The notes beneath the pieces are model-generated. The model was given only the letters and a program-made list of their open reading frames with translations. It had not been told where the DNA came from and did not search any database. Source: Microscillaceae bacterium (lineage in GTDB: Bacteria > Bacteroidota > Bacteroidia > Cytophagales > Microscillaceae). Taken from it: a stretch of DNA of 31,843 nt. The DNA lies in the NCBI GenBank assembly GCA_003483885.1, contig DMXI01000038.1:1-31843 (forward strand), in the 5' to 3' direction. Each line of letters starts with the position of its first letter. The first letter of the stretch is position 1. A program made the translations under genes and the position numbers. Below, in pieces: positions 1 through 6,953 of the stretch.

Positions 1-735
1 CGTGATTATCGCGGAGGAGGAAGAAGCTCGGCTCGGGAAACAGCGGCTCGAGTGGCAGCAGGCGCCATTGCCAAGCAGTTTTTGACCCAAAAAGGCATCA
101 AAATCACGGCTTATACTTCACAAGTTGGGCAAATCAAGCTTACGACTCCTTATACTGAACTTGATTTTAACGAAATAGAGCAAAATGATGTACGATGCCC
201 CGATGCAACTATGGCTACTCAAATGATTGAGCGCATCAAAGAGGTACGCAAGCAAGGCGATACTATTGGCGGAGTGATCAGTGCAGTCATTGAAAATACT
301 CCTGTAGGTTTGGGGGAGCCAGCCTTTGACAAGTTACACGCAGAATTGGGTAAGGCCATGCTGAGTATCAATGCAGTGAAAGGGTTTGAATACGGCAGTG
401 GGTTTGACGGAGTAGAAATGTTAGGCTCTGAACATAACGATTTGATTTTCAAGGATGAAGAAGGACAAGTACACACTCGATCCAATCACTCAGGAGGTGT
501 TCAGGGAGGAATTTCTAATGGCGAAGATATTTATTTTAGAGTAGCCTTTAAGCCAGTAGCGACCCTTATGCGAGATCAGGAAAGTGTAGATGTTGAAGGA
601 GAGTCAGTAACGGTGCAAGGCAAGGGACGCCATGATCCTTGTGTGGTACCAAGAGCGGTAGTCATTGTAGAGGCCATGGCGGCTTTGGTGATTCTTGATT
701 TTTACTTGAGACAACAGTCATATCAGTCGGCATAA
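1..735 (+). CDS. aroC: Chorismate synthase, C-terminal part (5' end outside window)
   Basis: Chorismate synthase converts EPSP to chorismate, the last shared step of aromatic amino acid synthesis, using reduced FMN in the cytoplasm. The frame is open from the first base and begins inside the family signature RDYRGGGRSSARETAARVA, so the true start lies upstream and the GTG at 52 is not the start. Further signatures follow: SNHSGGVQGGISNG near base 490 and GRHDPCVVPRAVVIVEAM near base 627. About 244 residues are present against roughly 350 to 360 for the family, so about the first third is missing. The C-terminal end looks normal. No terminator is obvious after it. Identification is from family motifs and is very secure. 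Confidence 0.97.
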   Translation, partial: RDYRGGGRSSARETAARVAAGAIAKQFLTQKGIKITAYTSQVGQIKLTTPYTELDFNEIEQNDVRCPDATMATQMIERIKEVRKQGDTIGGVISAVIENTPVGLGEPAFDKLHAELGKAMLSINAVKGFEYGSGFDGVEMLGSEHNDLIFKDEEGQVHTRSNHSGGVQGGISNGEDIYFRVAFKPVATLMRDQESVDVEGESVTVQGKGRHDPCVVPRAVVIVEAMAALVILDFYLRQQSYQSA

Positions 736-844
736 ATGGTGTTATCGTAGGATTGAATTGCGTTATGGTGGCCTGATTTCACAATATACCATCAAACAAT
801 CAATTGTAACAGCATATTTCTAAAGAGTTGTTAATATGAAGTAA

Positions 845-852
845 TACGTTTG
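845..852 (+). promoter_or_regulatory. Possible -7 promoter element (TACGTTTG) for the 903 gene
   Basis: TACGTTTG matches the Bacteroidota -7 consensus TAnnTTTG and lies 50 bases before the start codon at 903. The -33 partner is poor: the base-exact position reads AAAG, and the nearest TTG is only 14 bases upstream. Treat as tentative. Confidence 0.3.
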
Positions 853-902
853 ATATTCTTTATTTTTATGTAATACTTACTCAAAATCAAAAGAACTGCA
901 CA

Positions 903-2081
903 ATGCTGAAAAAATTTACACAACTATTATATGTTTTTGGTGTGGCGTTATTGGTGTATGGATGCAGCTCCAATGCCAAGGATAATCCTGGTACCAATAC
1001 CCCTCAAACCAAGGATGACTTGAACAACCCTAATAATTTGCCGCTGGATAAAATTAAATTACCAGCAGGGTTTAAGATTTCTATTTTTGCCAACAATATC
1101 AGTGATGCACGCTCGCTTACCAGAGGTGACAAAGGGACTATTTTTGTTGGAAATCGTGGAGGTGGCAGTGTTTACGCGGTAGTAGACAACAATGGAGATA
1201 ACAAAGCGGATAAAACGTATACCATTGCTTCGGGATTGTCTATGCCTTGTGGAGTAACTTTTAGAAATGGGAGTTTATACGTAGCAGAGGTAAATCGTAT
1301 CTTACGTTATGATAAAATTGAAGATAACCTTGCCAATCCTCCCAAACCAGTGGTGGTTTATGACAAATACCCCACAGATCGTCACCATGGATGGAAGTTT
1401 ATCGCCTTTGGGCCAGATGGAAAACTATATGTGCCAGTAGGTGCACCTTGTAATATTTGTGAAAGACTGGATAACCCTATGTATGCGTCTATCACCCGTA
1501 TGGACCCTGATGGCTCCAATGTAGAAGTATACGCTAGTGGAGTCCGCAATAGTGTAGGGTTTGCCTGGCACCCTGATACTAAAGAGTTTTGGTTTACCGA
1601 CAATGGGCGTGACTATTTGGGAGATGATTTGCCCTCTGATGAACTAAACCGTGCACCTAAAAAGGGGATGCATTTTGGGTATCCTTATTGTCATCAAGGC
1701 GATACTAAAGATCCTAAATTTGGCGACAAGCGTCCTTGCGATGACTTTACTCCTCCAGCGCAAAAGCTAGGAGCCCATGTAGCCGCTTTAGGTATGCGTT
1801 TTTATACTGGTAAGATGTTTCCCAAAAGTTATGACAGAAAAGCTTTTATCGCTTTGCATGGCTCCTGGAATCGTAGTAAAAAATCTGGTTATAAACTTGC
1901 ACTGGTCAACACCAATGGTGGAAAAGTAACTGAATTTAAAACTTTTGCCGAGGGCTGGCTCAACGAAAAAGAACAATTGGCTTGGGGGCGCCCAGTAGAC
2001 GTATTACAAATGCCAGATGGCTCTATGTTAGTATCTGATGATATGGCCAATGTCATTTACCGTATTACCTATAGCAAATAG
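903..2081 (+). CDS. Sorbosone/glucose dehydrogenase-like (PQQ beta-propeller) lipoprotein
   Basis: This is a 392-residue predicted lipoprotein of the glucose/sorbosone dehydrogenase family, soluble beta-propeller enzymes that often use PQQ and calcium to oxidise sugars or aldehydes outside the cytoplasm. The N-terminus is a lipoprotein signal with lipobox LVYGC (Cys21), followed by a disordered Asn/Pro-rich linker to about residue 48. Family-type blocks are visible: a HHGWKFIAFGPDGKLYV segment, GVRNSVGFAWHP, FTDNGRDYLGDDLPSDELN (typical of the metal/PQQ face) and the C-terminal LHGSWNR and GRPVDVLQMPDGSMLVSDD. Four cysteines in the middle (CNIC, then CHQG and CDDF) may form disulfides. The ATG at 903 suits the signal peptide. 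Cofactor and substrate are inferred. It stands alone between aroC and a two-way terminator. Confidence 0.85.
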   Translation: MLKKFTQLLYVFGVALLVYGCSSNAKDNPGTNTPQTKDDLNNPNNLPLDKIKLPAGFKISIFANNISDARSLTRGDKGTIFVGNRGGGSVYAVVDNNGDNKADKTYTIASGLSMPCGVTFRNGSLYVAEVNRILRYDKIEDNLANPPKPVVVYDKYPTDRHHGWKFIAFGPDGKLYVPVGAPCNICERLDNPMYASITRMDPDGSNVEVYASGVRNSVGFAWHPDTKEFWFTDNGRDYLGDDLPSDELNRAPKKGMHFGYPYCHQGDTKDPKFGDKRPCDDFTPPAQKLGAHVAALGMRFYTGKMFPKSYDRKAFIALHGSWNRSKKSGYKLALVNTNGGKVTEFKTFAEGWLNEKEQLAWGRPVDVLQMPDGSMLVSDDMANVIYRITYSK

Positions 2082-2097
2082 TTACTTATTTTTAAAT

Positions 2098-2136
2098 AAA
2101 AAACCCTGTTTTACCATCGTAGAACAGGGTTTTTTA
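2098..2136. terminator. Bidirectional rho-independent terminator
   Basis: The stem AAAACCCTGTT / AACAGGGTTTT (2100-2110 and 2123-2133) has a 12-base loop. It is followed by T-rich sequence on the plus strand and preceded by A-rich sequence, so it can work both ways. It lies between the convergent genes ending at 2081 and 2250. Confidence 0.85.
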
Positions 2137-2205
2137 TTTGATTATACATACCTAGACACTTTGGCTAAAGTTGGCCGTGAGTACACAGACAACGACGCGA
2201 TTGCC

Positions 2206-2229
2206 TTCGTTTGTGTTTCCACAAACGAA
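2206..2229 (-). other. Perfect 10-bp hairpin with GAAA tetraloop after the HdrB-like gene
   Basis: TTCGTTTGTG (2206-2215) and CACAAACGAA (2220-2229) pair perfectly. In a minus-strand transcript the loop reads GAAA, a stable GNRA tetraloop. It lies about 20 bases past the stop codon at 2250 and has no U-tract, so it may be a 3' end stabiliser rather than a terminator. Function is inferred. Confidence 0.5.
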
Positions 2230-2249
2230 AAATGCCTAGTAGTGTCAGA

Positions 2250-3050
2250 TTACTTCAACCCTTCGGCATCAGCCACGATTTCGGCCAGGTCAAATACCAT
2301 TACATCGTGCTCACGCTCTTTATTTTTGACCCCATCGGTCATCATAGTCATACAAAATGGACAAGCTGCCGCAATCACATTGGCCCCAGTCTCTAAGGCT
2401 TCTTCAATGCGTTCTACGTTGATGTCTTTTTTCCCCTTTTCGGGTTCTTTAAACATCTGAGCACCACCAGCACCACAGCATAAACCTTTGGTACGGCAAC
2501 GCTTCATTTCTACCAAGTCGGCATCTAGTTGCTCCAATACCTGGCGAGGCGCTTCATAGATGTCATTGGCCCGTCCCAAGTAACAAGAATCATGGTAAGT
2601 AATCTTCTTGCCTTTGAACTCCCCTCCACCTTGCATTTTCACTTTTCCTTCGTTGATCAGTTGCTGCAAAAAAGTCGAGTGGTGAATCACCTCATAGTCA
2701 CCACCTAATTCTTTGTATTCGTTCTTCAAAATATTGAAACAGTGAGGGCAAGCAGTGACAATTTTTTTGATATTGTATTCATTCAACAATTCAATATTTC
2801 CGATGGCCTGCATTTGAAACAGGTCTTCTCTTCCTGCACGTTTTGCTGGATCACCAGTACAAGACTCTTCGGTACCTAACACCGCAAAGTCAACACCTAC
2901 CTTGTTCAAAATTTTAACCATTGCAATGGTTACTTTCTTATAACGGTCATCGAAAGATCCGGCACACCCCACCCAAAATAGAACTTCCGGGGTCTTTCCT
3001 TCTGCGGCCAAATCTGCCATTAGAGGCACTTTATATGTAATTTCGCTCAT
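2250..3050 (-). CDS. (Fe-S)-binding CCG-domain protein, HdrB/GlpC-like
   Basis: A 266-residue cytoplasmic Fe-S protein with two cysteine-rich CCG domains, as in heterodisulfide reductase HdrB, GlpC and LutA-type proteins that pass electrons between cofactors and quinones. The first domain has Cys29 (WVGCAGS), Cys64 (ESCTGD, Ser-Cys instead of Cys-Cys), and Cys101/Cys104 (CPHC). The second has Cys156 (HDSCYLGR), Cys191-Cys192 (LCCGAGGAQMF) and Cys230/Cys233 (CPFC). The ATG at 3050 is the only reasonable start. The likely partner is the membrane Fe-S protein at 5012-6340: the two correspond to the B and C/E halves of an Hdr-like complex, but here two unrelated-looking genes lie between them. 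The electron donor and acceptor cannot be read from sequence. Confidence 0.88.
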   Translation of the reverse strand: MSEITYKVPLMADLAAEGKTPEVLFWVGCAGSFDDRYKKVTIAMVKILNKVGVDFAVLGTEESCTGDPAKRAGREDLFQMQAIGNIELLNEYNIKKIVTACPHCFNILKNEYKELGGDYEVIHHSTFLQQLINEGKVKMQGGGEFKGKKITYHDSCYLGRANDIYEAPRQVLEQLDADLVEMKRCRTKGLCCGAGGAQMFKEPEKGKKDINVERIEEALETGANVIAAACPFCMTMMTDGVKNKEREHDVMVFDLAEIVADAEGLK

Positions 3051-3142
3051 TTTTTATGTTTTAAATACCAGATACATGCTGGTTTTCTTTCTGTAAGTTT
3101 TTTATACATCGAGGTTGTCTCGACTTTATCCTTCAAGCAGGA

Positions 3143-3739
3143 TTATCTTATGTTAGGGTTTTTGCTAGGAGTAATGCCTCCCTTTTTATCTTTATTATCT
3201 ACATTGATTTGCTTATCAGAGAAAGCGTCATAATTGATAAAACTTTGGGTCAACTTATCCAATGATGGACGAATAAATAATGTCATTCCAAAAATCACCA
3301 AAGATAATGAGATAGAAACTGCAATATTATTTTTCTTAATTTCGGCTATTTCGTCCAAATCTACGGTAGCTTTGATGTATACATAGAAGCTAATCAAAAT
3401 CACTAACACACTGAAAACCAATGAAATAGCATAAAACAATAAGAAATAACCCAGTGAAATCAAGAATATTTTACCTGTGAGGTTGCCTCCATAATTGAAT
3501 ACCATGGTACGCAATGCAGCTCCTGAAGATTCAATACTATTGTAAGTAAGCAACAGTGTGCATATGATGAGTACCCCTTTGAAAATAGCGATAGAAGTGT
3601 TGCCTTCTTTGACCATTTTCAGGGTACTTTCGCGCAATACCAACTTATCTATCACTCTTAGAGAAATATAGATGGTTACCAAACCAAAAATGAGTGATAA
3701 GATGGTGTCGTACAACGAAAAAATGACATTGTTATCCAT
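3143..3739 (-). CDS. DUF350-like integral membrane protein
   Basis: A 198-residue membrane protein of unknown function. About four hydrophobic segments are visible (near residues 8-27, 49-68, 88-124 and 142-161). The protein looks internally duplicated: a charged stretch followed by GNTSIAIFKGVLIICTLL in the first half and by NNIAVSISLSLVIFGMTL in the second, which is the arrangement of DUF350 (UPF0719, YjfL-like) proteins. The C-terminal 30 residues are polar and probably disordered. It starts at ATG 3739, 64 bases after the transglutaminase-like gene stop, with no terminator between, so the two are probably co-transcribed. In other bacteria DUF350 proteins occur in envelope or peptide-modification clusters, so a role at the membrane is plausible. 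Family call is moderate. Confidence 0.6.
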   Translation of the reverse strand: MDNNVIFSLYDTILSLIFGLVTIYISLRVIDKLVLRESTLKMVKEGNTSIAIFKGVLIICTLLLTYNSIESSGAALRTMVFNYGGNLTGKIFLISLGYFLLFYAISLVFSVLVILISFYVYIKATVDLDEIAEIKKNNIAVSISLSLVIFGMTLFIRPSLDKLTQSFINYDAFSDKQINVDNKDKKGGITPSKNPNIR

Positions 3740-3803
3740 GATTGGGCTTTTAAAAGTTTAGATGTTTCGTTTTTAGTTTTATAAAGTATTCGTTCGTCAT
3801 GTC

Positions 3804-4814
3804 TTAGTTATAATAACCTCTAATCGGCTCTACATTTTTAATGGTGTAATTGCTAAACCCATCCTGGCCAAATGCCAGGCGGGCAGGTCCAGTAGGCTCA
3901 CACAAAATATACTTCTCACCACGATAAGTAATATGTTTTTGGTATGGCTTAGGCACTCCTTTGACAGCCAGGAACAAATGCCCTGGAATGGTAATAAATA
4001 CAATCTTGTAACGAGGATTATGCAATAATACGCTGGCAAAGAGTACCGCCTTGGTATCACAATCGGCGTAACCATTGGTTAAAGCCAAAGAAGGCGGAAA
4101 AATTCCCCCGGTTTGCTTATTATTAAATACATCGGCTGGAATTTTATAGGGAATATCTTGACAAAATTTAAGCAACTCATCAATGGGTTTTTGAAAAGAG
4201 CGGTCGTTACCCACCTTTTTCATAATCATCTCATAAATAGGCTTGGTAATGTACTTACTTATTTCAATCAGACGGTTGTAATCAGGGCTTGCCACGTTAT
4301 TTTTCACTCTAAAATAACCACGCTCGGCCACTTGACGAATTTCCGCATTGGAAGTAAAAGATCGCTCAAAAAAATCGTGAGGTAATCCAAAAGATTGATT
4401 GATGTTATCCACTGGAGATTTAGGGTTTTGCCATTTCATCTGAGTACCACGATTGACCACGTCTCGATACACATAGTCAAACAAATAGTTACTAGGCCTT
4501 CGGTTGACCTTTTGGTGATTTCTAACTCTGGTAAGTTGAATACTCGCATTGCGCGTATAAGATTCTTCTGAAACATTGTTTCCTCCCGATGAGCCAGTGT
4601 TGCCCGAGGTGCTTCCCGAGTTACCACTTGACTTATCATTGCCTAGTGCTCCGCCATCTTTGAATAGTTCTTCACTGATCGTTTCTCTGCCTTTATCAAC
4701 AAATTCTTTGAACTCATCACTTAGGTTCCCTGCCACTGCTACTAAGGCTACCAATACGATCACCAGTATAAGGGCTGTTTTGAATAATCGACCAATAAAC
4801 CGAAAAAGTCCCAT
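3804..4814 (-). CDS. Membrane-anchored transglutaminase-like protein
   Basis: A 336-residue protein with one N-terminal membrane anchor (residues 13-29), a Gly/Ser/Asn-rich low-complexity linker (about 62-80) and a C-terminal papain-like domain of the bacterial transglutaminase-like type. A likely triad is visible: Cys252 in NGYADCDTKA, His279 in IPGHLFLAV and an acidic residue, Glu306, in ILCEPTGPA. The Gly-x-x-Asp-Cys-Asp spacing before the helix is typical of transglutaminase-like cysteine proteases, which may cleave or cross-link peptides. Topology suggests the catalytic domain lies outside the cytoplasm. It starts at ATG 4814 and runs into the DUF350 gene. The pair sits between two Fe-S genes, which may be chance or a shared operon. 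Substrate unknown. Confidence 0.7.
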   Translation of the reverse strand: MGLFRFIGRLFKTALILVIVLVALVAVAGNLSDEFKEFVDKGRETISEELFKDGGALGNDKSSGNSGSTSGNTGSSGGNNVSEESYTRNASIQLTRVRNHQKVNRRPSNYLFDYVYRDVVNRGTQMKWQNPKSPVDNINQSFGLPHDFFERSFTSNAEIRQVAERGYFRVKNNVASPDYNRLIEISKYITKPIYEMIMKKVGNDRSFQKPIDELLKFCQDIPYKIPADVFNNKQTGGIFPPSLALTNGYADCDTKAVLFASVLLHNPRYKIVFITIPGHLFLAVKGVPKPYQKHITYRGEKYILCEPTGPARLAFGQDGFSNYTIKNVEPIRGYYN

Positions 4815-4950
4815 AGATTTAATTTTTGAGTGAAAGCTTCCGTTAAGAATATCTGGTTACTTGATACTTTTTCTTAAAATATTGATTTTTTTGATATTTC
4901 CCGACTGGTTTTTTAATTTTTGTGTATTCCGCCTGGATAACTCCTGGCCA

Positions 4951-4992
4951 AAAATGAAAGAAGGAAAGAAGCACTAAAGTCTTCTCTCCTTT
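4951..4992 (-). terminator. Terminator-like hairpin after the membrane Fe-S gene
   Basis: AAGGAAAGAAG (4961-4971) pairs with CTTCTCTCCTT (4981-4991) with one mismatch and a 9-base loop. On the minus strand it is followed by CTTTCATTTTT, and it lies about 20 bases after the stop at 5012. It would separate the Fe-S gene from the transglutaminase-like gene. Confidence 0.55.
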
Positions 4993-5011
4993 TATTTTTT
5001 AATGACTTCAA

Positions 5012-6340
5012 TTAATCATTTAGGTTTTCAGCCCAGTTGAAACGGTCAGTGGGTGAAAACTGCCATGGAGCCATATTATTTTCAATATTGGTAAACATTG
5101 CATTCCACGATTGTGGGGTATCGGCTTCTTCTAATGCTACATAACGACGCATCTGCAAGATGATAGACAAAGGATCAATATTGATTGGGCAAGCTACAGT
5201 ACAAGCATTACAAGTAGTACAAGCCATAAGCTCTTCTTTTGAGATAAAGGTGTCGCTGTACAAAGCATCTCCTTCACCCAAGGCTTTTTCCAAATCTTTA
5301 GTTTTGGCCATATTGTCTCCTACCTGCTCCAGACGATCTCGGGTGTCCATCATGATCTTGCGTGGAGACAGTTTTTTACCTGTAATATTGGCGGGACAAT
5401 TGGAAGTACAACGGCCACACTCGGTACAAGAATAAGCGTCCATGAGGTTTTTCCAGCTCAAGTCGTTCACGTCTTTTGCTCCAAAACGGTCAATTTCCGC
5501 CATATTACCATCGTCTTCTTTCAGGCCAAGCGCCAATTGTACCTCATTGGTTACCGACTCCATATTGTCCATGTAACCTTTGGCACGAAGATTTGAAAAA
5601 TAGGTATTCGGGAAAGCCAATGCAATGTGTAGGTGCTTGGAGTAAGTAACGTATACGGCAAAAGAAAAAATCCCTAAAATGTGGAACCACCAACCAATGC
5701 GCTCAATAGCTACCAACGCAGAAATGGATAAACCATCTAACAGGGGAACAAACATTTGGCTAAACAAGAAAGGACCTGTTTGCACATAGTGATCTGCTCC
5801 TTTTTTCTGTAAAACTGCATCTGCTCCATTCATAAGCAAAATAGCAAACATGAGCGTAATCTCAATCACCAAAATCAAGTTACCATCCAAAGCTGGCCAG
5901 CCCTTCATCTCGGGCATTGCAAAACGTGGTAGCTTCAATACATTACGACGGATCAGGAACACCACACAGGCTAACAATACACCTACCGCCAAAAACTCAA
6001 AAAAGCTAAGCAATATTGGATAAAACCCACCCAAAAGCCCGGCAAATACTCGGTGTTTGCCTGTTACACCATCTATGATGATTTCCAGTACTTCTATATT
6101 GATCAATATAAATCCTGCATAAATCAAAAAATGTAAGATACCTACCAATGGTTTATCAAACATCTTTTTTTGCCCAAAAGCAATGCGAAACATGGTGGCC
6201 CAGCGAGCCGAAGAATTATCTTTACGCTCCAAAGACCTACCCAAACGGATGTTGGATCCAATGCGGGAAACTCTTCGATAAATCAGGTAAGCTGTCACCC
6301 CCAATGCAATCAAAAACGCAACCTGTGGTAAAAATTTCAT
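5012..6340 (-). CDS. Membrane 4Fe-4S protein, HdrC/HdrE-like fusion
   Basis: A 442-residue electron-transfer protein. The N-terminal half has about five membrane segments (near residues 5-22, 66-86, 108-130, 155-175 and 213-235), as in HdrE/NarI-type quinone-reactive subunits; histidines such as His70, His220 and His236/238 could bind haem. The C-terminal half has two full [4Fe-4S] motifs: Cys305-x2-Cys308-x2-Cys311-x3-Cys315 (CTECGRCTSNCP) and Cys374-x2-Cys377-x2-Cys380-x3-Cys384 (CTTCNACTVACP), as in HdrC. Together with the CCG protein at 2250-3050 it would form a membrane complex moving electrons to or from the quinone pool. ATG start at 6340. It is divergent from the first tRNA-Phe. Family is clear; the reaction is not. 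Confidence 0.88.
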   Translation of the reverse strand: MKFLPQVAFLIALGVTAYLIYRRVSRIGSNIRLGRSLERKDNSSARWATMFRIAFGQKKMFDKPLVGILHFLIYAGFILINIEVLEIIIDGVTGKHRVFAGLLGGFYPILLSFFEFLAVGVLLACVVFLIRRNVLKLPRFAMPEMKGWPALDGNLILVIEITLMFAILLMNGADAVLQKKGADHYVQTGPFLFSQMFVPLLDGLSISALVAIERIGWWFHILGIFSFAVYVTYSKHLHIALAFPNTYFSNLRAKGYMDNMESVTNEVQLALGLKEDDGNMAEIDRFGAKDVNDLSWKNLMDAYSCTECGRCTSNCPANITGKKLSPRKIMMDTRDRLEQVGDNMAKTKDLEKALGEGDALYSDTFISKEELMACTTCNACTVACPINIDPLSIILQMRRYVALEEADTPQSWNAMFTNIENNMAPWQFSPTDRFNWAENLND

Positions 6341-6400
6341 AGTCTAAATGTATTTATAAAAATTGAAGATTATGTCTGTTTAAAATTTATGTAAAAAAAA

Positions 6401-6431
6401 TTTGTATATATTATTTCGATCTGTACTTTTG
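6401..6431 (+). promoter_or_regulatory. Promoter of tRNA-Phe copy 1
   Basis: TTTG at 6401-6404, exactly 19 bases, then TACTTTTG at 6424-6431. This matches the Bacteroidota housekeeping promoter TTTG-N19-TAnnTTTG and lies 22 bases before the mature tRNA. Confidence 0.85.
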
Positions 6432-6453
6432 CACTCCCAATTGAGATATAAAC

Positions 6454-6526
6454 GGTGCCATAGCTCAGTTGGTAGAGCATCGGACTGAAAATCCGTGTGT
6501 CGCTGGTTCGAATCCAGCTGGCACCA
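6454..6526 (+). tRNA. tRNA-Phe(GAA), copy 1
   Basis: A 73-base cloverleaf: acceptor GGTGCCA/TGGCACC, D arm GCTC/GAGC with loop AGTTGGTA, anticodon loop CTGAAAA (anticodon GAA, Phe), variable region GTGTC and T arm GCTGG/CCAGC around TTCGAAT. The discriminator is A, and CCA is not encoded. The anticodon stem is closed by four good pairs, with a T-T mismatch at 27-43. It is identical to the copy at 9606. Confidence 0.97.
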
Positions 6527-6534
6527 CAAACATT

Positions 6535-6564
6535 GCCTTTCTCATTTTTGGGAAAGGCTTTTTT
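6535..6564 (+). terminator. Terminator of tRNA-Phe copy 1
   Basis: GCCTTTC (6535-6541) pairs with GAAAGGC (6552-6558), followed by six T. It begins nine bases after the tRNA. Confidence 0.9.
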
Positions 6565-6953
6565 ATTGCCTTTTCCGTTGTTATTTGCTGACTCACCACT
6601 ACACATGAATTTATTAAAGCCTGTTCTCTTATTTTATCCATCATTTTTTGCAAATATTTCATCTTAGCGAATCAACAAGTTTTGTACTTTAAGTGTTTGG
6701 TATGTTAATATTCTACAAATGCTCGGTTAGCATACTATTTTCAAACAAATCTAAGCAATTCAACGATTATTTGAACAAATATGAGAAGTGATCACTCTAA
6801 TTTTGAATCATTCTAAATTTCATAAATCGGTCAGCTTTCACTGCAAACTACAGGAGTACAATAAGGGTAAAAATAAAAGAAATCAGCCTGACAAAAAATT
6901 TTGTCAAAACTGATTTCAGAAATTTTCAAGAAAAGATGAAGATGATAAATATC
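6565..6953. other. Intergenic region between tRNA-Phe 1 and the DUF4157 gene
   Basis: About 390 AT-rich bases with no convincing gene. ORFs on the minus strand here read back through the tRNA and are spurious. The only recognisable element is the minus-strand terminator at 6868-6917. Confidence 0.6.
6868..6917 (-). terminator. Terminator of the DUF4157 gene
   Basis: Outer stem GAAATCAG (6879-6886) / CTGATTTC (6910-6917) and inner stem GACAAAA (6890-6896) / TTTTGTC (6899-6905). On the minus strand the hairpin is followed by TTTTATTTTTA. It begins 37 bases after the stop codon at 6954. Confidence 0.85.

Noticed and set aside
2038..2460. 140-residue plus-strand ORF
   Set aside because: It overlaps the end of the dehydrogenase gene, crosses the terminator and lies antisense to the HdrB-like gene.
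3068..3084. ACCAG/CTGGT hairpin before the HdrB-like gene
   Set aside because: Five pairs only and no supporting context.
6370..6662. Minus-strand ORFs across tRNA-Phe copy 1
   Set aside because: They read through the antisense of the tRNA and give the well-known spurious GFEPATHG-like peptide.
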